Assembly: GCA_010909165.1 (NCBI GenBank)
Contig: MU008230.1
Location: 42,849-106,848 of the forward strand
Reading direction: 5' to 3'
Source: Anthoceros angustus
Taxonomy: Eukaryota; Streptophyta; Anthocerotopsida; Anthocerotales; Anthocerotaceae
DNA: 64,000 nt
Positions 45,401-57,740 of the stretch are shown piece by piece (the first letter of the stretch is position 1; every line of letters starts with the position of its first letter). A program made the translations under genes and the position numbers. The notes below the pieces were generated by a model. The model worked only from the letters and a program-made list of their open reading frames with translations, was not told the DNA's origin and did not search any database.

Positions 45401-46440
45401 AAGTGCCTCTATGGACTTAAGCGATCCAATGAAATGGAATCTTGCCTTTGGACAAGGAGTTGCGAGCTCTAGGTTTTACAAAAGTAAGGTGACTTATACG
45501 TATACATCAAGAATGATGTAATCTGTTACTTAGTATGTCGATGACCTCATCCTTGCAAGCAACTGGACTTTATCTCTTGATCACGAATCTGGCACAAAAA
45601 TTCAAGATGTCGGACCTTGGACCTTTGCAAAGTTGCTTAGGAATACACATTGGAGAAAAAGGATCCTTACCATGACTCGCAAATGTCTTGGAAAGTGCAG
45701 GCTTAGGACTCAAAGATGCCAAACTGCTGCAACACCTCTTCCAAGTGGTCTCAAGTTGAGCAAAGATATGTCGGTTACACGGTCAGGAAGGACGATATGA
45801 GAAATGTGCTGGCAAGGTGTGGGCAAACTCATATATGCTGCCAATACAACACGACCCGGAGGTAGCGTGCTACAAGTGCTCATCCCGGATCTCGAAAACC
45901 ACAGGCGGACACATTGGACTTGTGTTAAGAGGTTTTCCGGTATGAAAGGCACACCAAACAGGTGTGTATACTCACAAAGATGGTGTGGCGGACCTCGGCG
46001 TGTACACCGATTCGATTATGCACGGTGACATAGATACGAGGTCGGTTTGAGTTATGTGGTGAGCTATCTTTGGAGGACCTATTGTTGGTCAAGCAAAAAG
46101 CAACCAGATTGCACTCTCAAGCACTGAGGCGGAATACAGTACTGCATGCGGTGAGGAGGTTATTTGGCTAAAGCTACATTTTGAGCTTGGCATTGAGTTG
46201 CTTGCTTGCACAAAATCGGAACCGACCAAGGGTCAATTTATAGCTGAAAATCCGTCTTCCACTCCGGGACAAAGCATGTGGCGTTGGAATACCACCGGAT
46301 TAGAGAGCTACTAGCTGCAAGCACAATATCTCGGAATACATAGCAACACAAGAAAACCCGGTGACATTTTCACAAAGGCTTTGGCGGGGATCTACATGAG
46401 AAGCATGTAAAGTTTTTAGGCCTAGGTGACTCCTCGGAGT
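42490..46440 (+). pseudogene. copia A gag-pol, heavily decayed
   Basis: Recognisable pieces in order: gag (42500-42960); a gag C-terminal region with a zinc knuckle largely lost near 43190-43240; the pre-integrase motif RLGHPHMAKLQKLVW (43780); integrase C-terminal part EMVSSLLHDAHLPLP and LPTTAEGKTPYEVL (44267-44400); linker KAYKLYDVPIESSMLGVTFD (44514); RT fragments (DYLETFAPVKLATFD at 45207); and RNase H fragments near 46100-46400. Compared with copia C, which is related, many short pieces are missing. Confidence 0.75.
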
Positions 46441-47510
46441 CCCTAGGTAGTAGTGCATAAAGTCAAGTCATTACGGCAGCATTCTAGCTACGCCGAAAGA
46501 AGAACATTCATTCGGTGTAGTCGTTGAAGTTTGTCTCATCACGAGACTTCAAAGAATAGGAATCCCCATCGGATCCGATTCTCAGCGCTGACTCTCCTCC
46601 TCATCTTGAAGGATCGGGGCTGCTATAGGAGGCGGTGGTTTTCCTCCACTCCCTCCTTGCACGGCGAAATCCATCTTGATTGGAGGCTCGATTCTTCTTC
46701 CAGCGTATGTTGGATCCCGCCACCAGACGGTGGGAGCTTAGTGTAGCATCTCACATGCACAAGAAAAGATTGCAGCAGTATTGAAGCTGGGATCTTACTA
46801 TAAGTCGACCACATGAAATGGGTAAGCCCGGTTTTCGACCTTGACACGTCTCATCACGGCTTTGGCCCACATAAACCCCCACGGAGGGCTGCGGATGCTT
46901 GATGGAGCCATAAGAGGCGATCATGTCTCCTTGAATTCTGCGGGCTTAGGAAAGCTAGGCTCTTCACGGGGTTAGTCTCATTCTCGAGCCGAAATCGGGA
47001 TTAACATGGGCCTTTACTCTTGTCAGCTTTGGAGTGGATGAGGCGGCGCGTCTGTTGAGCCCGCCCATGGGCTCACTTGCTGGCGGCGTGGCTCGCCTTG
47101 CTAGGACCTCCTTGGTGCCTCGCCTTCCACGAGGCGATTACCTTGGTACCCACTGGAGTGCTCACATCGTGAGGAACTTGTTCTAGTGTGGTAAACACCG
47201 CATGCGGTCCCTAGGGTGATTTCGCTTGGCTGAGTCTCGGATCACGGGGAGAAGACATGATGCTCACGCCACTCCTTAGCCAGGACAATGAGAACTACAC
47301 TCAAGCACGGGCGTATGCTATTGTTGAGTAAGGCGCGCAGTGCGACCACTTCACATTGGGTGTCTCCATGCTTTTATTCGCCAAGGAGCGGGCGTAGCTC
47401 GTCTATGGTACTCGCGTCGCAACTAGGCGTAACAGTCGCCATGACAAGCAGGCCCGTCAAGGGGACACAAGGAACCCACGCGAAGAGAAGGCGTACAAGT
47501 CATGATCAAC
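46441..47510. other. Spacer between copia A pol and its 3' LTR
   Basis: About 1.07 kb with no pol sequence. The minus strand has short frames starting near 47443 (MATVTPSCDAST). Comparable spacers of 0.95-1.05 kb occur in copia B and C. Confidence 0.4.
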
Positions 47511-47799
47511 AAGTGGGAGTGAAGGAATAATTATTGTTTATGTGTGTTGACTCATGCTAGGGTTATGTTACCTTAGTTTAGTTAACCTATCGATGTGTAA
47601 ACTAGGTCTAGTCACCTAGTACCCTTTTAGGTTGTGACTCTTACAGTGGGCGTAACACTTGGTATCTTAATTAGGTTGTTTTAAGCATAAGCAAGTTACT
47701 CTTTTATTTGATCTTTCAATTCAATCAATAATGTAATTGTGTTTTATTAATTCAATTCACCAAAATCTTCAAAGAAATGGGATGACAAAGAGGTAAAGC

Positions 47800-48500
47800 T
47801 CCTCTTCATTTGGCTATTCCGACCGTCCAGGAAGCTTACAAAAGCTATTCGCCCTTGGATCAGAGGAGGTTATTCTTTCGCGGATGTCCGCCATGTGAAT
47901 CCCATCTTCTCAAACTTACTTTCCTGAGCTCCATCCATCAACCCCTTACCCGATTGCCACCGGGCATTTAGGGTGTCCCCTCCTTGACCTTGGGCGAGGC
48001 ATATGATGAATTACCATCCTCTTTACTTCAAGATCAAGGAGGTCCTTTCCCACAACACTTACAACTTGACCAGCCCGGCCCCACCCACCTACAGCTCACA
48101 TAGCTTAGCCGGGATCGGCTGCATCCTTCACCGTACAAATCCGGACCGAGAGGTAATCCCAATCCAGTCACAGCCCTCTTTGAAACTAAAACCCGCGTCT
48201 AGGTCCCAACCCGGTTGTATATTGCTACCCGATGGGAGTAGTCTTTCCTTACAAATGTTCAGGTTCCTGAAGGTCCACGAGAGAAATCGACCAACCCAGG
48301 AATGAGTGGAAAGAACCTCCCTACACACACAGGGAGACACACCTTGGTAGGCGGATCATTTACCAATCTGAGGGCGAGGTGCACCTTTACACACCACATC
48401 ACCTTGATCGATTCACGACTAGTCATGCACGAGGCGCTATCACTTGAATTTGAGAATGCGAGGGCGTACCTACTTCCATTGGACTCTCAGGCCACACAGA
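47800..48500 (+). pseudogene. copia D linker between integrase and RT
   Basis: This low-signal stretch, with several broken frames, resumes copia D after the nested insertion. It lies where the variable linker of copia pol is expected. The exact insertion border cannot be read. Confidence 0.4.
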
Positions 48501-48510
48501 ATAGGCGGCG

Positions 48511-49140
48511 GTGCAATCGAGAATGCTGACTCCTGCCCATCACGAAAAAACTTTTGGACACTCACGGTTTGCCACAGCGAGCGGAAAAGCAATCTCCTGC
48601 AAGTGGACATTCAGAAGGAAGCTCAACCCGGATGGAAGGATCTCACGTTACAAAGCGAGATTGGTGGCCCGTGGCTTCACTCAAATCCCAAGTTTCGACT
48701 ATGAAGAAAATAGGCTTTTCAGCCTTGTAGTGAAGTCAACATCAATCAGGATACTCCTGGCCCTCGCTGCCCAGCACAAGATGGACATCCACCAAGTAGA
48801 CATTAAAACAGCCTTCTTGTACGGGACACTTCATGAAGAAATATACATGCTGCAGCCACCTGGCTTCGCAAAGGACCCGACCAAAGTATGTAAGCTGCTC
48901 AAATCTCTATACGGACTTAAGCAATTTGCACAAGTTTGGAATGAGACTGTGGATCTGTACCTTAAAGCATGTGGGTTCGTACCTCTTACCGCTGATTCAA
49001 GCGTATACATGCTAAGGACTTGCAAAGACAAGTTCGTCATAGTCACTCTCTACGTAGATGACAACTTCATCTTTGGAAGTGATCAGCAGCTCGTACAACC
49101 ACGTCAGGGCACACATTATCCAAGCGGTCTCACGAGATAG
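48511..49140 (+). pseudogene. copia D reverse transcriptase
   Basis: The best-preserved copia RT in the window. It shows SCKWTFRRKLNPDGRISRYK, ARLVARGFTQIPSFDY, HQVDIKTAFLYGTLHEEIYM, LKSLYGLKQFAQVWNE and the catalytic LYVDDNFIFGSD (YVDD box). The protein is truncated by frame changes before the RNase H region. Confidence 0.85.
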
Positions 49141-50160
49141 CCGACGGGCGGAAAAGCATCCTCAAGTACGCGCACTTGGAGTACGCGATTCGAAGGAGGA
49201 ACTCTGCGAGAACCATTCTTCTTCACCCAAAGAAACCTTTGCGTCGAATAGTTGCTCTCAAGATTCAACCTCAAAGATGCAAAGCCAATTCCAGCTCCCG
49301 CATGGCAGGCAGAAGGACACAGGTATCGACCATGTATTTGCCCCAACTCCTGAGCAGGCAATTAGGGAAATGGAACACATACCTTACAATGAGGCGATTG
49401 CTTTACTTGCTACTTATCCGATATGGACAAAATAGACCCGGATATTGCCCAGGCAGTCAATATAGCTTCGAGATACCTGTCCAACCCTGGCATGGCACAC
49501 TGGACAAGCGACAAGAGGATACTATGCTACCTCAAAGGCACCAAGTCCCTAGGCATATACTGAGGAGGTGACCATGTATAAAGCAGATACTACTCACGGC
49601 TTTTCATATCTTTGATTGGGCGGGTGACCCGTCTTGGAAAAATCGTATATTTGTCGGTACGTGCGCATGATGATAAACTCCATTGCGGTGTCACAGGCAT
49701 GTAAGAAGATGCAAACCGTGCATACATGTTCATCCACAGGCGGGTATCTTTCGCAACCTCGCCTTGGCGGCTAAAGAATACTATGGATCGGTAGGCGGTT
49801 CTGCCGCGACATCCGCGAAAGCAAAGATCATTACACGAGTTATTGTGCGACAACCAATCCGCTATCGCCATGACTCTGAACGGGCTTGCGATGTGCATTA
49901 CATGCGAGAGCAAGCCGTCAAGATCGGCACCACTTCATCGAGGCGGTGGTGGCGAACAAAACTGCTGTGAGACTTGATATATGTGAGCACAAACGAGAAC
50001 ATTGCAGATCTCCTTACGAAGGGATTGCCAAAGCAGCTACACGACAAGCATGTGGAAGGATAGTCTTCGGCCAAGAGAGACTTATCTGGAGGCGCACGGT
50101 CGGCCTACTAAAGGAGGCCGGCCAACAAGTGGCGGCCGGCGAGCGCTGACATCTCGGTCG
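49141..50160 (+). pseudogene. copia D RT end and RNase H, decayed
   Basis: Fragments in several frames: DIAQAVNIASRYLSNPGMAH with DKRILCYLKGTKSLGIY (about 49440-49560), then SSTGGYLSQP and finally ENIADLLTKGLPKQLHDKHV (about 49998-50054). The last is the usual end of copia RNase H. Confidence 0.75.
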
Positions 50161-50456
50161 TCCGGCGTGAGGAGGTTGAGCCGTTGCGACCCTGAACCTT
50201 TCCATGCTGACACTTTCTTTCATGTGCTGCTTGCGTTCAGGCACAGCGGCAACTCCATGATGTTTCTTTTTTGGTATCGTGCGCTTGGATCTTTCACCCG
50301 ATTCGCTCGAGACTCTCACGCATATGCGCGATTGCTTTGGATGATGCAACTCGTGGTATGCCGTAAAAGGTTCACTGAGATACTCGACAGAGGCGCAGGC
50401 ACCAATTGGAAGCGGGCGTGCAACATAGTTGCCATCTCGAGAGGGTGAGGGGCAGA

Positions 50457-50721
50457 TGTTATGCTCTATCCGCCGGTTGAGAGTGTTGTAACAAATCGTT
50501 TAATTGTATGCTTGCGCCCGGACTAGGGGGAATAATGCTTGGAGATTAGGGCACACGTTCACTTAGGGTTCTCTGAGTGGAATTAAAGTAGTTACCAATA
50601 TGGCAAGTAAAAGTAGCTTGAGGCGAGTTCAATTTGCTGTAACTCAAACATGTATTTAAGAGTTCAACGGATTGCATGAATAAACAATGCTTTTCTTCTA
50701 CATTCTCGTCACATTGCTTTA
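50457..50721 (+). repeat. 3' LTR of copia D
   Basis: It starts TGTTATGCTC right after a purine tract and shares several ordered blocks with 38716-38935. The end is placed by alignment with the 5' LTR, not by a CA terminus. Confidence 0.7.
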
Positions 50722-53200
50722 GCGGGGGTAGAGGTCATCGTAGCAGAACCGAAGGGGCAACCTCGGAGCCTGCGCCAGCAGGCATGTGAGATAAGCCAGA
50801 GGAGGAGATGGTAGGCGGTGATTAAGGGCTGCCCAGGCTGGCCACGATTCGAGAATAAGTGTAATAAAGGCCTTAGCCTTGGGCGTAATTATAAGAGGGC
50901 AGGCGGCTCTGATAAAGTATCTCTCTTGGGGTGGACACAGCGTTTCGTTTATAGACCCTTGTGCGTCTTGGCCTAGCGTGTTGCCACAGGTCACTTGGCG
51001 GGCACGGCCGGCTCACGGAGAGGCCCAGTCTGAGATCTTGAGTTGATGGACCCTAGCGTGTGGTGGTGTGTGTGCGGTGCAAGAAGCGATCATGGACCCT
51101 TGCTCGTCCGGGCGGCGTCGGACGGGCCGGAGCCAGCGTGGTGGGGAACTCGGGAAGGTGTCACGAGCCTAGGCGGAGAAGCCGGGCGGGCAGCTGAGAG
51201 GTCCAGAACCACATGGCCACCACAGCTCTTTTTCAAAGTGAAGTGGCGAGAGAGTGTGGAAGGAGGTGGGGAGTAGACTAGACAAGCGAGAGAGCGGATT
51301 GATAAGAATGCAGCCTGACGAGGTCCTTAAATGTTTAGCCACCATGCAGGCCTATTAAATTGGTGAAAGGTTAAAGAGTAGTTAGTCATGGGACCGTGCA
51401 CGCCATGCAGCTTTCCGAGGTCAAGAATGATCGATGACGTTAGGATGAGAATCCCGGTTGGCACGTGCCAAGCAGAAGCTTATCATTCTCTTGGGAATGG
51501 ACCCCTTGCTACTAGCGACCGGGATTGTCTCTTACAGGTGGCCGTCACGGTAGTCGCGCCGCATTTTGGCGCCCTTCGAGGAATGAAATTGTTCCGTAGC
51601 ATAGTGTGGAGTAAGGTTGAATGCGTGGGGCGTGAGGTAGTTAGAGCAATTCTTTGAGTGGGCAGGACGTTGTAGCACGGGGGCGCTCGAGCTCGGGAGC
51701 AGGAAGCGGTGGCAAGCTCAGCGTGAGAGTTCAGCCGGCGGTAAGCGCGATGATTTTGTCGAACCCGTGAGGAGGGCGTGGTATAAAGGCGGTGGCATGA
51801 GGGCGTTCCTCAGCGCTGGGCTGCGGCGGCGATGGCGATAGCGTCGACAAAGCAAGCATACTCCCTCTTTGGGGAAAGAAGGAGCGGGATCACGGAAACA
51901 GCCGTGGAGGATTTCGTGTCTCGGCGAACTTCAGCGGCTCGGACGCACTCATTCGGTGTGGGGTTCTTGAGGGGAACGGCGGCTGGGTGAGTGGAGGAAG
52001 TACCGGGCACGCCCCTGCGACCTTTGAGCGAGAGGATGCCTTCTGGAGAGATTCCGTGGAATCAACCGGGAAGGCTACGTCTGTCAAGGTCGAGTCGGGC
52101 GAGGAAAAGAGTAGTTGGGATCGTCATCGAGCGGTTCTCGCCATCCGGACCCGGCATCCCACCCACACCACCACGTGCGGGTGCGGTGGTTCGCGGCCCG
52201 GCCTAAGCAATGATGGCTAAGCATGTCTTGCTACTGGCGGAGGAAGGATGTGAGTAAAGGCGGTTCGTGGCCGAGAGAACTATGAAGAATCGATGCCAGA
52301 AGGACGAGGGCGACTCAAGGAGGGAAGAAGAAAAAGAAGAGACGGGGTTCGGAATCTGAAGATGAAGAGCCCTCGGAAGAAGGTGAAGAGGCGGGAGGCT
52401 ACTTCGAGGACGGAGGAGATCTCAGGAAGAATCAAAGTCTCTCTGGAGGAAGAGGAACCCCGCTTGCAAAATAAGAAGAAGAGGCCGTGGTGAAGCGAAG
52501 GGCCCAGGAAAAAAAATCTGATGCTGCTCGGTAGCGAGAGGCTCCACCGTCCGACCCTTAAAAAGTAGCGGGTTTGAGGAAGACTTGGAGGCGGGTAATG
52601 AAGAGGTGGAAGAGTTAGCGATCAACGGTGAAGGACCGTGAGTGGCGGAAAGCGGTCACCACGGTCCGGACCCATTTATGGTGCGCGGTGTGCCACCAGC
52701 ATGGGCATTCAAAGGCCAACTGCCCTTCCAGACCCGTGAACCAAGTAGGTCGACTACGGGGAAGAGTCAGGAAGCAATGGGGGACGCTTGCAGTCTGAGG
52801 AAGCACCTCAGGTAGCGATATCCAAAAAGCGATGTATCCTACGGCGGCTTGACCCATCCATGCACCGCCCTCGATGCAGCCCGCATGGGAGCACCTCCAA
52901 GGATTCTTTGGGTGGCGGTGGTCTGCTGGAACCCGGGCATTACTCCAACGCACGCCCATACCCCACCGGGCAAGGTGCGAGATTTTGAGGCCTTTGTGTG
53001 GGGATTTCAGCCCGGTGGGACATAGTAGGCGATTACCTTGTGCTCGAATCCTCGCTCAAGGGCCAGTGCGTTCGCCACCCGGTACAGGCCGCGTCCGCCT
53101 ACACCCCCCCTCCCCAAGGCCGCGCCGGTGCTGCAAATTGAAGATGCACAGTTGGCGGAGTGGGAGGAGACACCGAGGGTTACGAAATTCAGGCAAATGC
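50722..53200. other. Unrecognised sequence between two copia elements
   Basis: There are broken plus-strand frames, one with an acidic/basic stretch (KKKKRRGSESEDEEPSEEGE, about 52326-52390). A more protein-like piece at about 52670-53200 includes PPAWAFKGQLPFQTRE and EWEETPRVTKFRQMQIN. These look retroelement-derived, but I recognise no family. Nothing supports an intact gene. Confidence 0.3.
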
Positions 53201-54465
53201 AGATCAATTAATCATATTGATAATTACATTGTGTATCAAGAACATACATAAACATGTACACTACTTAAAATATGAAAAGACAACTTAACTTGACTTATGA
53301 ATCATCGTGACCTAATCAAGCACGCAACCCTAATGAAAAGGTATGTAGCTATAACTTAACTAAACCCCCGAACCCTAATCATCTATCCAACATGTATATT
53401 CCTTTACTCCCACTTGTTGGTGATGATTTCTTATCGCTCCGGTCCATTTGCAGACTACCCATGGGGCGTGGTTCAAGTGTTTTCACTCCTAGAGCTCCAT
53501 AGCCAACAACTCACTGTGCTATTCGCCCGACTTCCACCAAGTCAGAAAGATGCTTTCGCCATGAAGCCGGCGGAGATAAGGTCGCGTTTCCTTATAACTG
53601 GCATATTTCATTACGCTCTCACTCGCGCTCACGCAACGAGTTGTTCATCTCGACGCCATGGCTTCCTCGAGACTCACTCACGAGCCTTGTCCTAAGCGCA
53701 GCTGATTCCAAAGGAAGATTTGCAGCTAGTGCACCAGCTAGGACAACTACCACACCAGAGCCTCTCGTCGATTCTTTGCGGAAGGTGTGAAGCTGAAGTA
53801 GGGAGACCTAGGGGCACCACCAAAGCTTTCTTGGAGCGGCCGTCATACTAAAGGCTGCCCTCAAGGAGAAACAAAGAATGGGTGGCCCTTCCCCCACCAG
53901 CAGCCAAGGCGTAGCAAAGGCGGCTACCATCAAGCGTAAGGAACCTCACTTTGCATATTCGGACGAGACTCACCGCACTCCACAGATATTTCCTAGGCCC
54001 TCCCGACAAGGACGTTAAACGAGGATTGCCATGCGGGGCTGTTAAACATCCACGCTCCCTCGTGTGGTACAAAGTGTGGCTTGGTTGCAACGTGTTCACC
54101 ATGAAGAGGATTGACGTCCAAATCTATGGAGCTCCTCCAGCCACGTTATTAGTACCTAGTAAGCATTTACAGCCCTTTCCTTTTCGTTGTCGCTATTTTC
54201 AGCTTGTGGTAATCCTCACATATGCTCCCATTGTTCTGTCTAAGGTCTACCAAAAGAATTGAAGAGGAGGTGACCTAGACCGAGGAGGCCGAATTTCCTC
54301 TGAGGAGCGACAAGTCGAACTCTCCCAAGACAGATGAGAGTTTCTCTTACAGCACACACTTATGATCACAACTCCTATGAGGATGAGGAGTCGAATCTAA
54401 GTCACTGCTCGGAGTCAATAGACTTTTTACTCTTGATTCGCTTTTGACTGGATATTAGAAGCTCA

Positions 54466-54756
54466 TCACGTGACTTGGGACAGAGAGAGTTTCGAGCTCT
54501 CCCATCCCGGACTTTTTGCATGAGCATCTCTGCTCAAAGCTTTGGTTAATATGTCTGCTGGGTTATCCTGTGTAGGCACATATTGCAGTTCAATTTTTCC
54601 TTCTGCTACCAGCCCCCTGATGTAGTGATATTCAACCTCTACGTGTTTCGTGCGTGCATGGAAGACTGGATTTTTCGCTAGCGCCATTGAACCTTGGTTG
54701 TCTGTGTGGATAGTTGTGCAAGTAGGTATAGGAATTCCGAGCTCCTTAAATAGCAA
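54466..54756 (-). pseudogene. copia C RNase H
   Basis: LGIPIPTCTTIHTDNQGSMA, ALAKNPVFHARTKHVEVEYH and DNPADILTKALSRDAH give the RNase H core with catalytic Asp in HTDN and the typical copia tail. The N-terminal part of the domain lies upstream in decayed sequence. Confidence 0.85.
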
Positions 54757-55269
54757 CTTACACGGACTATCTCTTCTGTCAGACCTTCAGATTCGGTAGA
54801 GGGGCAACCGTGGCTACCTTTTTACTCGACCAAAAGATACGTCCTCCAACCTTGGATATCACATACCCGTAGAGATTTCACGCTATCCACGTCTCGGCCT
54901 AGTCGAGTCCGTAAACACCTCAAGGTCTAAAGGTCTTCCTTTTATGTATCGCTAGCTAATTCCCAAGCTTGTGCCCCTTCGTATCTAAATGCCCTCTTTT
55001 GCTTGTCCGATTACTCAGGCACAGGTTCTCTAAGAATCGGATAGCACGCTTGTAGTATTACTTCCAACCTTGTAGTGTTACTTGCATAAATCGCTAACGC
55101 ATACACTGTAAGGAACCCCTATCATTTGTTCCTTTCCTTGTTGAAGGTGACATAAGCTTACTAAACACATCTACATTGGCATAAGTTGATGAAGGTTTCG
55201 CATCTTTAAGGCCAAGTTGTTCGCTCTCTAGAAGGTAAGCGTGGTTGGGTAGTCATTACTCTTGTTTGC

Positions 55270-56030
55270 CTATTCCTCTGAATATGTATCCCAAGATGCT
55301 TTGTAGAGGGCGAGGCTGGACATCTTGAACTTAACTGCCAGCATATCTATAATGCTAGTGATGAAGGCTTGGTTGTTACTGGACAATATAAGATCGTCCA
55401 CATACACTGCCAAATAGCGATTACATCTCCTTCTTGTAGACGTATAAGCTATCACCGCTTTTACGAAACCTAACTCTATGATTCTGTCTAGAGCTGCGTT
55501 CCACTTCATTGCCGATTGCTTTAGGCCGTATAAGCATTTGATCAGCCTGAGAGCATAGTTTTCCTTTCCCTTAACCTCATATCCAGGTGGCTGCTGCATG
55601 TATATTTCTATGTCCAACTTTCCGTGAAGGAATGCTGTCTTGACATCATACATTTGCAGCTCATAATCGAAATGTGTGGATATTGCAAGGATGGTCCTGA
55701 GGGTGGCAAGCTTTACAACTGGAGCGAAGGTTTCGAGGTAGTCCACCAGAACTTGTGAAAAACCTCTAGCTACCAGCGAGCCTTGTACATCAAGGTACCA
55801 TCGACTTTACTTTCAGCTTGAAGACCCATTTACAAGAAACCAACTTTCGACCAGGTGGTAACTCTGCAAGCTCCCAAGTGCCATTTTCTATTAGTGAGTC
55901 ATACTCTGACTGGATGGCTTTTTTCCATTCTTTGTGGTCAGGTCTGCTCAACGCCTCCTGATAGGACTGTGGTTCTATAGGGTCCAGAGACGTGGCAGCA
56001 TTGATCTCCACATCTGAAGAAGGGACTCTA
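55270..56030 (-). pseudogene. copia C reverse transcriptase
   Basis: The segment at 56011-55790 gives EWKKAIQSEYDSLIENGTWE and LVSCKWVFKLKV. After a frame break, 55746-55270 gives DYLETFAPVVKLATLRTILA, YDVKTAFLHGKLDIEIYMQQ, LYGLKQSAMKWN and VYVDDLILSSNN (YVDD box intact). It then ends early before the thumb. Confidence 0.85.
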
Positions 56031-56141
56031 AAGTCTAAGGCACGATAATAATCTGGAGGTTGCCGGTGACGAGACGGATATCGTCTAGGTGGTTCTTTAG
56101 GCAGAAGTTCTTGTTGGGCAGGCTGGTTGGCAATAGGAGCA

Positions 56142-57740
56142 TCATCCGATTCCAGTCATTTTCAGCATTTGTTCATGCTGCTCAGGGTTTTCATCTGGAT
56201 ATTCATATACAGGAGGAGGTTGCTCCTGTAATCCAGGCTCGTTTTGATTTGGTTCTTTAGGCTCGATTACATGATCAGGTTCTGCAGCTTTGTCCTCATC
56301 GACTAACTCAAAACCTGCTGGATCATCCCCACCTGCAGGAGCAACATCCTCATGGTGGACAGCCTGAGTCCCATGATCAGTTTGGTCAAAATGTGAGTCA
56401 GAGAAGCCTGTTGTATCGTCATCTGGATTGAGAACAGGATTCTCAACAGCTCCCATTGATGCCCAAGTGCGGCTTTCATCAAAGGTGACACTCCTGGCAT
56501 ACACTATCTTGTTTTTAGGGACATCATAGCTTATAGGCTTTGATTCCTTCTGTATACCCTATCATGAGGAGCTTTCTAGCCTTATCCGATAGCTTCTTCC
56601 TCTTTTCCTTAGGTATAAAGGCATACGCCACACAAATGCGGTGAAGGGCGATGGCTTCACGACACATAAAGGCTTCGTGAGGAGTTAAGCCCTGGCCCAA
56701 GCTGTGGTAGGCAACCTGTTCTTGAGATATGTCGAAGTCATGATGGCTTCTGCCCAATATGGCAAGGAATTTGGCGGCGTGATGGAGCAAGGAAGAGGTC
56801 ATTTCACAAGGAGTTAGGTTGACCGGCTTTCGGCTACTCCGTTGTTGAGTGTAGACCCTTTGTGGCGACCAATGTGCCTTGACTAATGATAGCTTTGAAA
56901 TTCCTTGGAAGTAAATTCTCCCCCATTATCTGATCTCAAGGTCTTGAGTTGCTTTCCAGTCCACCTTTCAGCGTATTTGATATAATCTACGATGGTGAAA
57001 CATTCATTTTACCTTGGGATGCAAGTGGTAACAAACTTTGGTCTTATCATGCATGAGCGATGGAAGTATCTACCACCTATGGACTCTGAGTGGTCCACAT
57101 GAGTGCTGTATAGACTAGTTCAGGACTTCCAAGCCACCTGGTGCCTTGTTCTTGAAGGCAGCTTGGTGTCTTTTGGAGAGCACACACGATTCACACAGTG
57201 GAAGGGGAGCCATTGTCCCGATCGGTCCATCCTGGTACAGGTCACTAACAGCTAATCTTTGAAGTTTTGCTGTGTGTGGGTGACCTAGTCTTGCATGCCA
57301 CAACTTAGATTTTTCTATTTGTTGTGCAGAGGCAGTAGTAATGTCTCGTGTAAGGTGAGAAGCTGGAATACCACTATTGATGTGAAGGCAAGCGGTCATG
57401 ATGCAGCAGCCCATGGTAAGTATTTTCCTATGATCAAATCGTCCGGTGATTGACATTACATCCTCATGAAGAGCATGTAGCGGTTGTTGTCGACATTCGA
57501 CTTCGGTGAAATCAAGTTTCTAGTCATATACATGGCAGACTTCGAGGTTAACTTCGCCTGATGGAGGCTGAGGTCTGGTCTCAATAGCCACGACCGAGGA
57601 GACACAGTGATGCATCTCATCACCTAGGTATACGTACTGATCCTTAACTGATTTGTACGTTTGAAAAGATGCTTTGTCAAAACAAATATGGTATAACTTT
57701 GTGTCCAAGTACGAGTCCCTCTGGGTCTAACCTCTAATTT
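56142..57740 (-). pseudogene. copia C protease, integrase and linker
   Basis: From high to low coordinate: a protease remnant near 57708 (the Asp-Ser-Gly site reads Asp-Thr); the pre-integrase domain KLWHARLGHPHTAKLQRLAV with CESCVLSKRHQAAFKN (57370-57130); the integrase core largely lost at 56810-57110; LHHAAKFLAILGRSHHDF and KKLSDKARKLLMIGYTEGIK (56802-56524); and an acidic linker, 56504-56142. Confidence 0.8.

Larger units (their letters stand above)
41456..47790 (+). mobile_element. Ty1/copia element A, nested inside copia D
   Basis: This interrupts copia D between integrase and reverse transcriptase. It opens with AT-rich leader sequence related to 23950-24170 (reverse complement), including a hairpin at 41595-41629. 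Decayed gag (FKEKDRFNGNDFDIW near 42504; DGDSVEKHVSTFRTLASRL at 42791) and pol follow. After RNase H (about 46440) there is a spacer of about 1.1 kb. Then comes the polypurine tract CAAGTGGGAG (about 47511) and a 3' LTR-like stretch starting TGAAGGAATAATT and ending near 47790. No matching 5' LTR is seen at 41456, so the left end is probably truncated. Confidence 0.65.
38716..50721 (+). mobile_element. Ty1/copia element D (outer), split by a nested element
   Basis: The 5' LTR ends at 38935 and the 3' LTR spans 50457-50721. They share ordered blocks (GTTTAATTATGC-like, ACTTAGGGTTCT, AGTAGTTACCAATA, AGTAGCTTGAGGC). PBS-like TGGTATCGATG follows at 38936. The internal order is gag, zinc knuckle, protease, integrase (to about 41455), a foreign insertion to about 47800, then reverse transcriptase and RNase H. 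The polypurine tract GAGAGGGTGAGGGGCAGA (50439-50456) precedes the 3' LTR. The copy is decayed, with many stops and frame shifts. Confidence 0.7.
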
